Shown: in pieces, positions 20,505 to 32,800 of the stretch
Layout of the letters: each line of letters starts with the position of its first letter
Position numbering within the stretch: the first letter of the stretch is position 1
Assembly (NCBI RefSeq): GCF_963678635.1
Contig: NC_087068.1
Coordinates: 43,703,080 to 43,767,079 of the forward strand
Length of the DNA stretch: 64,000 nt
Origin: Symsagittifera roscoffensis
Lineage: Eukaryota; Xenacoelomorpha; Acoela; Convolutidae
Direction: 5' to 3'
Translations under genes and position numbers: made by a program
The notes under the pieces: model-generated
What the model saw: the letters and a program-made list of their open reading frames with translations, nothing else
Told to the model about the DNA's origin: nothing
Databases searched by the model: none

Positions 20505-20552
20505 GTAAAAATCCTGACGATGCACATAGTTGCGAAAACGTTTGAAATTTAC
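20505..20552 (+). ncRNA. Type I hammerhead ribozyme motif in PLE 3' end
   Basis: Helix I strands GTAAAAATC (20505-20513) and GAAATTTAC (20544-20552) pair with two internal A-A mismatches. The core CTGACGA (20514-20520) fits CUGANGA. Helix II is GCA/TGC (522-524 with 531-533) closing a 6-base loop, with one extra U at 20521. Then come GAAA (20534-20537), a minimal palindromic helix III AACGTT, and the cleavage position at T20543. PLEs are known to carry single hammerheads with tiny helix III that act as dimers. The bulged U and weak helix II lower certainty. Confidence 0.65.
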
Positions 20553-20573
20553 TTTTTAGCAAAAATTTCTTCA

Positions 20574-21504
20574 CTTTTAGGACCACTGCTCTTTTGAATT
20601 TTTATTAACGACCTACCTGAAGTACTCAAATTCTCTGAACCATATATTTTTGCGGATGATCTTAAACTACATTCCATCAAAAAAAACATCAATTGAAATT
20701 CAAGAAGATCTGGACAAAATTCAGCAGTGGGTAACTGAAAACAAAATGGAATTAGCACTAGATAAATGTGCAAAAGTAAGTTTTAGGGGCGGAGACGCTA
20801 ACTCTATGCTTTTTGGTGTAGTGCTTGGAACATCGATGGTTGTGAAAGATCTGGGAATTTTTGTGTCGGGCGATTTAAGGTGGAAGGTACACATTGAAAC
20901 AAGATTAAAGAAGGCAAACCAAGTACTGTACCTCCTGAGAAGAAACCTATCAGCAAAGATAAATACGTTTGTAAAGTTAGGCCTGTATAAGTCACTAATA
21001 CTCCCAGTGTTATTATACGGACTCTCATGTACACATATATCGAGGGGGGATCAATTGCAGTTGGAGCGATTTCAAAAGAAAGTAATCCGTTGGATCACTG
21101 GAAATAAAACGGGAGTGTACATCAACGAACTACGCTTGCTAAACATTTTACCCCTGCCCATGTTCATCCAGCTTAATAACATCTTACTTCTTGCCAGTCT
21201 TGATTCTAATGAACGAAATGAAATTGTGTTAAACAGGCGAACCACACGGGCTAGAAATACAGAAATTTTTGAGATGCGAAAAGTGAGAACGGAAAAAGCG
21301 AGAAACGAATTTGTTTTCAGAACCAGTAGGATTGTAAAACGATTAGAACCATATATTCATTTTGATAAACGAATCGGCCTCAAGACGAGAATTTTAAACA
21401 CGATGTGGAAATTTGTAAACGAGAGATTTTCAGAAATGACAACGTGCACGTGGCAATTATTCTGCGATTGTATCACGTGCAGAAACAAGTGGACATTGTT
21501 TTAG
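20574..21504 (+). pseudogene. LINE-C ORF2, 3' part: RT palm and C-terminal domain
   Basis: Resumes the RT interrupted by the PLE with LLGPLLF, a TGA in place of a sense codon, then FINDLPE and the catalytic FADD near 20649-20660. A frame change in the A8 run near 20680-20690 moves the reading into the frame that stays open to TAG 21502. The C-terminal domain has KDLGIFVSGDLRW, LPVLLYGL and a final CDCITC cysteine motif matching CDCERC of LINE-B. Confidence 0.8.
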
Positions 21505-21577
21505 AGAAGACGCCGGGACCAAGAATCCCAACAGCAGTGCTGTGAATCCCCAACAACAACAACAACAACAACAATAA
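21505..21577 (+). repeat. LINE-C 3' UTR and (CAA)n tail
   Basis: Short 3' UTR followed by about eight CAA repeats at 21551-21575, the likely 3' end of LINE-C. Microsatellite tails are usual for CR1-like elements. Confidence 0.7.
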
Positions 21578-21582
21578 AGAAT

Positions 21583-21785
21583 TTGTTTTTTCAGCCCTGC
21601 TCCGTCTCTGAATTTAACACTCCTTGGTAATCTGTTGACAAGCGCACCTGCTCTGAAAAAGAAGTTATGCTCGCATTTGAAAATGGTATCATTATCTGAT
21701 CTCAAATCACGCTTTGGGTCTTTCAAATTTACATGATTGCTGCAATCGACATCGTATGAGCCATTTTTATACATGTGCATTAGTA
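21583..21785 (-). pseudogene. LINE ORF2 C-terminal fragment, inverted
   Basis: On the minus strand the frame reads DLRSDNDTIFKCEH, then FFFRAGALVNRLP and LKKQIL. This matches the conserved C-terminal end of CR1-like ORF2 proteins (R-x-F-x-R-x-x-x-x-x-N-x-LP). It abuts the (CAA)n tail of LINE-C, so two elements lie tail to tail. Confidence 0.65.
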
Positions 21786-22250
21786 AAAGATCTTGTAACT
21801 GTAAGTATGAGTATAACGAAATGGTCAGAATCTCGGTCGCAAGAAGGTCTTTGTAGCTTCCGTTTATGTGACAGCCGTTGTTTATCCTTTTACCTCATTT
21901 TTTTCTTGACACTTTCTAGCACATTTAGCATTTATTTTGGGCCTTTGAATTTTAAATGTTCAATTTGAGACCATTTTTTAACCAAAGAACTGTCGAATCA
22001 CGGTCCCGGTGCATCAACTTATTGTTAACTTTCAAGCCTTCTAGCTAAAGAAGGCTCTGATCACTTGATTTCAATTCCAGACGGACAGAGTTGATTTCAG
22101 AGTATGAGTAGTCGATGGCGAGGAAAAGGTCAATCTATCTCTAAAGGATCTGATGTATACTTTCACTAAAACTAACTATAGTAATTGTTTTCAGCCCTGT
22201 TTTTAGTCCTAATCACGTTGTATGGGGACCCGAGACCCCGATAAAATAAA
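21786..22250. other. No gene recognised
   Basis: AT-rich stretch with no supported frame or repeat end. Confidence 0.4.
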
Positions 22251-22313
22251 GAGCCAAAACGAGGAAATCTTCGTTTTGGCTCCTTACAAAGGAGCCAAAA
22301 CGAGGAAATCTTC
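22251..22313. repeat. Palindromic repeat
   Basis: GAGCCAAAACG and CGTTTTGGCTCC form an inverted repeat around AGGAAATCTT, and the left arm plus loop recurs a few bases later (22291-22313). The stretch can form either of two hairpins. No transposon ends are visible. Confidence 0.7.
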
Positions 22314-22469
22314 AATCTTAATCCCAGTCCACTATTGAAACACCAAATACATCGAGAATTTTTTTACGTTTTTACATCTGGAACTTTATCTTGATAGGAG
22401 AAACGATTGAGCTGTAGATGATATTTAAAAGCAACAGATACAAGTACCACCCTTAACATTAGGAATTTG

Positions 22470-22870
22470 CACCCCTCCAGTATAAAAAGCGTTTAATTGA
22501 AGGAACTGTTCACCGTGTCTTAGAAGTTTGTCTACATGGGAAGGCGTTGAGAAGGAAAGTTAACCGTGAACAACCAGTGGTCGAAGACCAGAAAATTGGT
22601 CGTCAAATGTTGCGTCTCGTGCCTAGTAAGGACGTACCACTTCATGCTGATTTTTCAATGTAGCGGTAATCACACTCAGAAATTTGCAAAGAAAGTGCGG
22701 GATGTCACCGCTGCGCAAATAGTGTTTACAACGCTGAAATTACCAACATGTTTGCCATCGTTGAAGTCATTTCTTCGAGTGAACTGAAATCAAAAAAAAT
22801 TATTCAAATAAGAATGCAGTGGATGAAAATTCATCTATGTCGGCGAAACGGCCGGGCATTTTGACCATTA
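22470..22870 (+). pseudogene. Decayed PLE fragment
   Basis: Frameshifted relic matching the thumb and endonuclease entry of the PLE RT. YKKRLIEGTVHRVLE corresponds to YKRSVIQGTVHRVFR. Then KFAKKVRDVTAAQIVFTT corresponds to the same block before the GIY-YIG domain, followed by LPTCLPSLKS and a broken YVGETAGH. It differs a lot from the 16966 element, so it is an older or different PLE. Confidence 0.75.
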
Positions 22871-22954
22871 GTTGATTAATCATTTTTTCAAGTTTTTGTG
22901 TTTGACTTTTTTAATGATTTTTGATAATTCTATACACATGAGTTAGATTTTTAA

Positions 22955-23424
22955 ACCTGAAGATAAATTCAAAATGTGCGGCAAAAAGGTTGGTTTATTT
23001 TACAAAGAATTAGTTTTAACGTATTCGATGAATTACTGGAGACCGTTTTATCTGATTATGTTGAGATAAGGTGAGTTTTAGGTTGATCCATTTGAAATGG
23101 ATCAAGCACACACTGTCTAATAAAAAGTAACAACTATGTAACCAGTGCTGATGTTAATGGCGCTCGCATGTATGTATTGGCGCTCGTATTTAGAGACCTA
23201 GCCAACGGGATGTTCTTTTTTTTCTAGTGTGGGGGTGGGGTTTTTTGGTAGTGGCCTTAAAATCGTAGCGATCCGAAAGTTCCGGGTCTAAGTGATCCAT
23301 GAATTGGCTCCTCTCGATTGAGTTAGAAAAGCATGAGATGATAAATCATTCTTGACCTCAAAAGTGACGAAAGTGAACGACTGTTACAGCTTGGCCCTTG
23401 AATTTGTAACTTTTAGCGAGCTAC
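22955..23424. repeat. Repeat Y, upstream copy
   Basis: A ~470-bp segment that recurs nearly unchanged at 24631-25102. It contains a near-perfect palindrome TGATCCATTTGAAATGGATC and a splice-donor-like AAGGTGAGT at about 23067. It ends ~315 bp upstream of ODF2 exon 1 and may include part of that gene's promoter or 5' UTR, but no promoter element is certain. Confidence 0.85.
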
Positions 23425-23738
23425 CTGCTCTTGCTTACTTTCTGATAATGTTCACCAGATTTATGTTATTGAAATATTTCTAAATTGGACGAAATAATAA
23501 AAGACGATTGCTGATAGCAAGTTTGCAATGATCTTTTCATTTTCAGCCTTCTGATTTTTCCTAAACTCGATTTTTTTCCTAAACTCGATTTTCAGTCCGC
23601 CTTAATTTTTATTACTAACGAAGTTTTTTGATAAGGTTTCCTAGACATATCGTTTTTATACTTCGTATTAAGGACCTTATGCTGTGTGAAGTTAAGATGA
23701 ACGAGGCTGTGTGTTCGTGACTTCAGTTTTTTTTATAG
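23425..23738 (+). other. Sequence upstream of ODF2 exon 1
   Basis: AT-rich, with no TATA box or initiator I can defend. It ends in the acceptor TTTTATAG before exon 1, so at least one non-coding 5' exon may lie further upstream. Confidence 0.4.
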
Positions 23739-23744
23739 ATCAGA

Positions 23745-23843
23745 ATGCCCGTTAAACCAGAAAAAGTTCCTAAGAAGTCTGGGTCGAAAGGCATGATTAA
23801 GCCTCCTGCTAAGTCACTCAAGGCTAGCAACATGTTGTTCCAG
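23745..23843 (+). CDS. ODF2: ODF2 coding exon 1
   Basis: Starts at ATG 23745 and codes 33 residues, a Lys/Pro-rich basic N-terminus (MPVKPEKVPKKSGSK). The acceptor is TATAG at 23738 and the donor CAG|GTATGA. Phase 0. It is the least conserved exon, and its placement rests on splice signals and frame continuity with exon 2. Confidence 0.65.
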
Positions 23844-26800
23844 GTATGATGTTCTCTGTATACTATTTTCGGTTTTACGACTATTTTTTTAAAGTGAGAA
23901 TTCAAAATAGTATCGCTTTCGATAACATAGGCAATAAACAGTTTCAACGGGTGTATTAGGAGCCAGTGAAAGTTGAGACGGTTTGTGCTGTCAGGCATTT
24001 GCCAGAACAGGTTATTGATACTATTCTATCTTTCCCATTCTTATCTTTCTCTTTTGAAATAGGACAATGTTCATGCAGAAGTTAATGTTTATAGCAGGCA
24101 ATCGAGCACCCTATTAGTGACAGATTTTTGGGAAGTTATCCCGAAAGCTACGCCTGTGTAAGAATCTCTATCTTTTTCTCCTCTTCTTTCGACCATTCCT
24201 CTATTGAATGCTTATGAATACTTCGGATTTCAGGCTGATCTGGAGAATGCTCGTGCTCAGCTTCGAGCCAAAAGCGTGGAGCTTGCCCGTTCGCGCGAGC
24301 GCCTTGACTACCAGGAAGACGAATTAATTCGGACCAAAACAGACTTGGACATGACGGAGCAAGTTAATGACACCCTTAGAAGATCAGTTGAATTTCTGAA
24401 AGACGAAACTAGAATGTCCAAGTAAGTATGGTTTTTAATTTTGCGAGGTTTAGGTGTATTATGTCTGGTATGGATGTATTTTTACACTTGCGAGAGCAAA
24501 TTTAATGAAGTCAGGGACCAGATTTTTACCAAAAAAACTTGTCTTGCGCCTTAACGCCACTTTGGCCATTCATTGGAGGACGTGCTGACATTTTCAATTT
24601 CATGAGAATCCAAATTAAATCACCTTTAAGACCTGAAGATAAATTCAAAATGTGCGGCAAAAAGGTTGGTTTATTTTACAAAGAATTAGTTTTAACGTAT
24701 TCGATGAATTACTGGAGACCGTTTTATCTGATTATGTTGAGATAAGGTGAGTTTTAGGTTGATCCATTTGAAATGGATCAAACACACACTGTCTAATAAA
24801 AAGTAACAACTATGTAACCAGTGCTGATGTTAATGGCGCTCGCATGTATGTAATGGCGCTCGTATTTAGAGACCTAGCCAACGGGATGTTCTTTTTTTTT
24901 CTAGTGTGGGGGTGGGGTTTTTTGGCAGTGGCCTTAAAATAGTTGCGATCCGAAAGTTCCGGGTCTAAGTGATCCATGAATTGGCTCCTGTCGATTGAGT
25001 TAGAAAAGCATGAGATGATAAATCATTCTTGACCTCAAAAGTGACGAAAGTGAACGACTGTTACAGCTTGGCCCTTGAATTTGTAACTTTTAGCGAGCTA
25101 CCGCTAACTTTTAGCGAGCTAACTTTTAGCGTATTATGTCTGGTATGGATGTATTTTTACACTTGCGAGAGCAAATTTAAATAAGTCAGGGACCAGATTT
25201 TTTTTAACCAAAAAAACTTGTCTTGCGCCTTAACGCCACTTTGGCCATTCATTGGAGGACGTGCTGACATTTTCAATTTTATGAGAATCCAAATTAAATC
25301 ACCTTTAAGATGTTGGTGTATATCTATCTATATATTATTGTGTATTTAAATGCGGGCTTCACTATCTCGCCATGTTTAAGCTTTTTCAACGTATTATCTT
25401 TGCATGTTTAAGCTATATCGTATATTGCAATGGTTTAGAATTTTTTTTTCGATTTTCCAATTTGATTTTAGTGGTTATTTTACCGAGTTTAAATTAAGCG
25501 GCCCAAAATCGAATTAGGGGTTGCAAATTTGACCTACAATTTTGAATGCCCGAATCATTTTAGTTAACGGGATAAGACGATTTTTGAGTTTTTTTTTTCG
25601 AAAATTTTCAGAAATTTCAAATAAGAAAATAGTTTACAAAACTTGAAGCTCCCAACCCTCTATTTGGGTGCTGTCAGAGAACTCTAAGGAGTTACAAATC
25701 TTTCCTCCAAATATGACTGTTCAAATCCTTGTAGTTTTCGAGATATGACGTTTTTTGTGATTTTCTCAAAAAATTTTCGGAAAAATTATATTAATTTTTT
25801 CAAACAAAATCTGAAATTCCCAACCCTGTAGTTGGGTCCTGTCAGAGTTTTTTCAAAGATTGCGAATGTTGCCTCCAAGTATGACTGCTCAATTCTTTGT
25901 AACTTTCTAGATATGACGTTTTTTGTGATTTTTTCAAAAATTTTCAGAAAACTTAAATTATGATTATTATTTTTTTAAAATCTGAAATTCCCAACCCTGT
26001 AGTTGGGTACTGTCAGAGTACTATCAAGGATCCCGAATCTTTCCTCGAAATATGACTGCTTAAATCTTTGTAGTTTTCGAGATATGATTTTTTTCAAAAT
26101 TTTCAGAAAAATTTTAATAAATTATTTCTCAAAATTTGAAATTCCCAACTTTGTGGCTGGGCGCTGTCAAAGTACTCTAAGGAGTTAAAAATCTTGCCTC
26201 CAAATATGACTGTTCAAATCATTGTAATTTTCGAGATATGACTTTTTCGTGATTTTTTAAGAAAAATTTCAGAAAACTTATATTGTTTTTTTTTCGCAAA
26301 ATGTAGTTGGGTCCTGTCAGAGTAATCTCAAAGATTGCGAATCTTGCCTACAAGCATGACTGCTCAATTCTCTCTAGTTTTCGAGATGTGACTTTTGTGA
26401 TTTTTTAAAAATTTTCTGAAAGTTTAAGTTAATTATTTTTCATAATTTGAATGTCCCAACGCTATAGTTCGGTGTTGTCAGGGTACTCTAAAGAATTGCA
26501 AATCTTGCCACATGCGACTGCTAAACACGACTGCTGAAATGCTTTAAGTTTCCGAGATTTGACATTTTTTGATTTTTTCAAAATTTCTGAAAGAACTTAT
26601 CTACAAAGAAATTCAAATTCTTTGAAACTACTAACTTGATGAAGATACAACCTTTTTGTCAGCGTACACCCAGGCATTTCAAATCTTGCCGCTTATTATG
26701 AATTCTCAAAGCTTTTTAGTTTCCGAGATGAGTTAATTTTTTTCTGGAAACTTAGGTTTAAAAAAATTCACAAAATTTTGGATTCCCAACCCTATAGTAA

Positions 26801-29800
26801 AGTGCTCTCAGGGACTCTCAGTGGTTGCAAATCTGGCCTCCAAATTTCTCCCATTAAGTTTTCGAGATGACGCTTTTAAAATGGGAATTAAAAAAAAATT
26901 AAAAGTTCGAAATTACCAACCCTGTAATTGGATCCAGTCAGAGTACACTAAAAGTTTGCAGATGTTGTTTCGAATATATGCGGTTTTTCATGAGTTGTCG
27001 AAAAATTTCGAAGCACCGAAGGTGCGTTAAACGCTAGTCTTTGATATATTTAAATGCGGGCTTCACTATCTCGCCATGCTTAAGCTTTTTCAACGTATTA
27101 TCTTTGCATGTTTAAGCTATATCGTATATTGCAATGGTTAAATTTTTTTTTTCGATTTTCCAATTTGATTTTAGTGGTTTTTTTACCGAGTTTTGATTAA
27201 GCAGCCCAATATCGAATTCGGGGTTGCGAGTTTGGTCTCCAATTTTGAATAATCGAATCATTTTAGTTAAGGAGATAAGACAATTTTTGAGGATTTTTCA
27301 AAAGTTTTCAACAATTTCAAATAACAGTAGTTTAAAATACTTCAAGTTCCCAAACCTGTAGTTGGATGCTGTCAGAGTACTCTAAGGAGTTACAAATCTT
27401 GCCTCCAAATATGACTGTTCAAATCCTTGTAGTTTTCGAGATATGACGCTTTTTGTGATTTTCTCAAAAAATTTTCGGCAAAATAATATTAATTATTTCA
27501 AACAAAACCTGAAATTCCCAACACTGTAGTTGGGTGTTGTCAGAAGACTCTAAGGAGTTACAAATCTTGCCTCTAAATATGACTGTTCAAATCCTTGTAG
27601 TTTTCGAGGTATGACGTTTTTTGTAATTTTCTCAAAAAATTTTCGGAAAATTTATATTAATTTAAACAAAATCTGAAATTCCCAACCCTCTAGTTGGGTC
27701 CTGTCAGAGTAATCTCAAAAATTGCGAATCTTGCCTCCAAATATGACTGCTCATGTCTTTGTAGTTTTCGAAATATGACGTTTTTTGTGATTTTTCAAAA
27801 ATGTTCAGAAAACTTAAAATATTGTTAGTTTTTAAAAATTTGAAAATCCAAACCCTGTAATTAGGTCCTTTCAGAGTACTCTCAAAAATTGCGAATCTTG
27901 CATACAAGTATGACTGCTCAATCCTTTGTAGTTTTCGAGAAATGACGTTTTTTTGTGATTTTTTCAAAAATTTCAGAAAACCTAAATTTTTACTGTTCTC
28001 TAAAAATCTGAAATTCCCAACCCTGTAGTTAGGTCCTGTCAGAGTACTCTCAAGGATTGCGAAACTGTCTCTAATTATGAGTGCTCAAATCCTTGTAGTT
28101 TTCGAGATATGACGTTTTTTGTAATTTTCTCAAAAAATTTTCGGAAAATTTATATTAATTTAAACAAAATCTGAAATTCCCAAACCTGTAGTTGGGTCCT
28201 GTCAGAGTAATCTCAAAAATTGCGAATCTTGCCTCCAAATATGACTGCTCATGTCTTTGTAGTTTTCAAAATATGACGTTTTTTGTGATTTTTCAAAAAT
28301 GTTCAGAAAACTTAAATTATTGTTAGTTTTTAAAAATTTGAAATTCCAAACCCTGTAGTTAGGTCCTTTCAGAGTACTCTCAAAAATTGCGAATCTTGCA
28401 TCCAAGTATGACTGCTCAATCCTTTGTAGTTTTCGAGAAATGACGTTTTTTTGTGATTTTTTCAAAAATTTCAGAAAACCTAAATTATTATTGTTCTCTA
28501 AAAATCTGAAATTCCCAACCCTGTAGTTAGGTCCTGTCAGAGTACTCTCAAGGGTTGCGAAACTGTCTCTAATTATGAAAGCTCAAATCCTTGTAGTTTT
28601 CGAGATATGACATTTTTTGTGATTTAAGAAAAAAATTTCAGAAAACTTAAACGAAACCCTGTAGTTGGGGGCTATCAGAGTACTCTCAAGGGTTGCGGTT
28701 CTTGCCTCCAATTATGACTGCTCAAATCTTCGTAGTTTTTCAGATTGACAGTTTTTGTGATTTTAAAAAAATTTCAGAAAACTTAAACGAAATTTTTCTT
28801 CAAAGTTTGAACTTCCCAATCCTGTAGTTGGGAGCTATCAGAGTACTCTCAAGGGTTGCGGCTCTTGCCTCCAATTATGACTGCTCAAATCTTTGTAGTT
28901 TTCCAAAATGACGTTTTTTGTGAGTTTTTCAGAAAACTCAGCTTCGAATTTTTTTTTCTTCAAAATTTCAAATTCCTAACCCTGTAGTTGGGTGATATCT
29001 GTCATAGGGGTTGCGAGTCTTGTCTTCAAATATGACTGCTCAAATACTTGTACTTTTCGAGGTTTTACATTCTCGAGATATGACGGAAAATAGGAAGTAA
29101 AAAATTATAAATAATGAAATTACCAATCCTGTAATTGGGTGCTGTTAGAGTACACTAAAAGCCTGCATATCTGGTTTCCAACATATGAGGTTTTTCCTGA
29201 GCTGCCTAAAATTCGAAGCACTGGAGGTGCGTTAAACGCTAAAACTTTTGAAATGAGTGAGTAATATAGTAATTCAAATTCATATGCCGAAAGGAGGTAA
29301 ATTTAGCTCTCCAATTACGAGGGTGCTAATGGCAAAAAAAGGTATTGCAATCGGGTACTTGACTTTTTTCCCGTAAATAACTTTGTTAACAGATTAGTGA
29401 ATGTTGTAGGAATGGTAATTTTCAAGACATGCTCAATTTCTTCAAAATTCAAATAAAACTACTTCATCTAGGACTTAATAGGTGGAGTACGTTTCGGGCA
29501 GTAATAATTTTTTCAAAAAAATTGGAAAAAGGTAAATTATAAATTTGAAAAAATGTTGAAGTTTTTTTCGGATTCGTGTTTTTCGGCCTAGTTTCTGTCG
29601 GTTCATTTAACGTTTTTTTAAAAAAAATATGTTGTATGTTATTTTACTCTAGTTTTTATCGTTATTTTTTGTAAAGCATGTATTTTATTTGTTCACTAAT
29701 TTTTTTTACTACAATTGAATGTTCTGTAGTTTGTCATTTTGTCAAGTCTGATTTTGAGTTTTTCAATATTTTTTTTTCGACTAAATGGTTTAGTGTAATG

Positions 29801-32800
29801 AGGTATCGGTTTATTCAAATTATTTTGTGTACTTTTTCCGGCCAAAAATACTCCTGTTTGATAAAATCAATTATCATGAAAATGTACGGGATTGGGTTTT
29901 TGATTTTACTTTTTTGAGACGCTTTCGAATTTTTTCCCGGGTTTTTGTGCGAGTTTTTTTAGTTCGGTAACTTTTCTACCCAATTTCAAAAAGCTTATCA
30001 ATGGAAAGACAACCTACTCCATTGTGTGCGTGCATAAACTTCTAGTCTCTTTTATCTTTACCCTGCTGTCTACAGCCTTCGAAAAAGTCTATGGGGGCGA
30101 TATTTGATCCGTATTTATAGACTATAAAATCCCACTCTAGAAATCTGATATTCCAGGTCCAATGGATGGAACGAGTTATGAGAAGCTCCGCTGCATAAGC
30201 GGCTACGTCCGTTTGTTTCTACACGAAAAGTTTTGGCTCTCGGAATAGTCAATTAATTGATTTTTTTAACCTTTTTTTTCGACTTTTTCAATGACTTTTC
30301 TCAACAACTACCTGCCCAAATCTAGGATTTTGGGTTTAATTCAAAGAAAGGTTTGTGGGGAGCTCTTCTCTGTGTGTGGTTACGCCCAATTTTTTATGCA
30401 AAAAGTTATGCCCGCCGGAAAAGACAATTTTTTAAAATTTTTTGACCGTTTTTTGATTTTTGTTTCGTCTTTTTTTGAAATTTATCCTCCTAAGTCTGAG
30501 CTACTGGACTCAATCGAAACTACGGGTTGTGGAAAGCTGCTTTTTGTTATAATCTACCACGTCCTTTTCTTTACTTAAAGGTTTTGGCCCTCGGAAAAGT
30601 CAATAATTTGTTTTTGTACTGTTTTTTGAAACTACTTGTTTTCTTGAAAACTACCCTTCCAAATCTCATTTTTTTTGCGTTTAATTTCTTTTGCGTTATC
30701 GGGTACACCCTAATATGATTGCACAAAAGAGTGTGATTCGAGGAAAATTCAAATTGTGATTTATTGACCGTTTTTGGATGTTTTTTGACTTTTCTCGAAA
30801 ATCAGACTTCCAATTCTTAGGTTGTGTTCGGGTTCCAGCGAGAAACCAGGTTTTTGGAATCTTTTCTGCTTTAACGGCCACGCTATTCTTATTGCAGAAA
30901 AATTTTTTGGATCGGAAAGTCAAGGTGTATAACTTGACCGCTTTAGAAACTTTTGGATGTTCCTAGAAACTATCCTTTTATATCCGAGGTGAAAGAGTTC
31001 AGTCGAAACAACCAGTTATGAGAATTTTTTCTAAAGAAGTGGTGACTCCCTATTTTTTGAAAGAAATATTTTAAGTATTTGGGAAGATTGTAATTTCTCA
31101 AAAACTTCTCTCACTCTTCTCAATTTATTTTATACGTATTGCAGAACTAAGGTTTTGGGTAAAGTGTAAATTTGGCAATTTATTAGCATATATAGCTGCT
31201 TTATTCGTGACTAGTGTTTGTCGATTGTTAAGCTTGTGTGGCTGAATGGATAGTTCGTGAGACTCAAAATCTCTTGATTGCAGTAATACGCAGATTCAAA
31301 TCTTACACGTAGCCGTGTTTTTCCTAATTCGAGGCTTATTTTTACTTTTTTTTTCACTTGATCGAGCTGCTTTTTGGTTGTGTTCTCGCAGCAGTTTGCG
31401 AAGCACAGCTTTGCCTCTGTGTAATATGTTGTTTTTGAAGTAGTAATTGTTAATTGTTACGATAAGAAATGAGTTTTCTTCTTTGATGTAACCTGATTTT
31501 TGATGGAAAATTTCATAATCTGTTATATAATTAAATGCGGGATTCACTATCTCGCCACTTTTAAGCTTTTTGAACTTATTACTTTCGCATGTTTAACCAA
31601 AGAATTTTTTCACCATAAAGCTATATCGTATATTGCAATGGTTAAGATTTTCTATTTTGAATTAAGTGTTTGTGTTACCGAGATTAAAATAAGCAACCCA
31701 ATTAGGAATGCTCAAAACCTTTCAATTTACGAGATGAGACAATTTTTGTGATTTCTCAGAAATTTTTCTGAACACTTCAGGCTGAAAGTATTTCACAAAA
31801 TTTGAAATCACCAACCCTGTAGTTGGGTGCTGTCAGAGTACTCTCAAGGGTTGCGATTCTTGCTTCCAAATATGGCTGCTCAATCTTTTGTAGTTTTCGA
31901 GATATGACGTGTTATATTATTATTTTTCAGAAAACTTATACCTTAAAAACTCAAAATATTTGAAATTCCCAACCTTGTAGTTGGGTTCTTGAGGGTAATC
32001 TCAGGGATTCTAAGCTGCAATTTTTGCGTTCAAACGCGACTCTGAAATACTCTTAGTTTCCGAGCTGTGGCGTTTTGTAGGTCATTTTCTTAAAACATGT
32101 TCAAAGAATATAGGTATGAAAAATAGCACAAAGTTTGAAGTTCCCATCTGTATAGTGAGGCTCTATGATTTTTTCAACAAATTTTTCAGAAAACTTATAT
32201 TTATATATTTAAAAACTTTTTCCCAATTTTCAAAGTTCCCCACCCTGTAGTTGGGGTTGTCAGAGTACTCTCAGGGGTTGGGAATCTTGTCTTCAAATAT
32301 GACTGCTCAAATTTTTGTAGTTTTCCAATTTGACGTTTTTTGTGAGTTTTTCAGAAAACTCAGCTTCGATTTTTTTTTCAAAATTTGAAATTCCTAACCC
32401 TGTAGTTGGGTGATGTCTGTCATAGGGATTGCGAGTCTTGTCTCCAAATATGACTGCTCGAATACTTGAACTTTTCGAGGTTTGACATTCTCGAGATATG
32501 GCGGAAAATAGGAAGTAAAAAATTATAAAATATGAAATTACCAACCCTGTAATATGGTGCTGTTAGAGTACACTAAAAGCCTGCATATCTGGTTTCCAAT
32601 ATATGAGGTTTTTCATGAGCTGTCTAAATTTCGAAGCACTGGAGGTGCGTTAAACGCTATTACTTTTGAAATGAGTTAGTAATATAGTAATTCAAATTCA
32701 TATGCTGAAAGGAGGTAAATTTAGCTCTCCAATTACGAGGGTGCAAATGGCAAAAAAAGGTATTGCAATCGGGTACTTGACTTTTTTCCCGTAAATAACT

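Larger units (their letters stand above)
16966..20573 (+). mobile_element. Penelope-like retroelement nested in LINE-C
   Basis: A 3.6-kb insertion splitting the LINE-C RT: ...ILEVIS is at the left edge and LLGPLLF resumes at the right. The right edge (20573) equals the 3' terminus of the separate PLE fragment at 12289. The left edge is inferred from where LINE homology stops. It starts with two copies of AGCATCAACACCCTTAAC (16966 and 16987). The element holds an ORF1 remnant, an RT/GIY-YIG ORF with one frameshift, and a 3' UTR with a ribozyme fold. GIY-YIG-bearing PLEs are widespread in animals. Confidence 0.85.

Noticed and set aside
24158-24163. GTAAGA as the donor of ODF2 exon 2
   Set aside because: A better consensus, but it leaves two extra bases and breaks the frame into exon 3; GTGTAAG at 24156 keeps phase 0.
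27704-28465. Two near-identical 87-codon minus-strand frames
   Set aside because: They are readings of the ~160-bp satellite and repeat because the array repeats; not genes.
25580-29160. CRISPR-like array
   Set aside because: Units are ~160 bp, degenerate and contiguous, with no constant repeat and unique spacer pattern, in an animal intron.
31235-31315. Functional tRNA gene
   Set aside because: Boxes are present but the cloverleaf is incomplete, and the sequence is one member of the dispersed S family.
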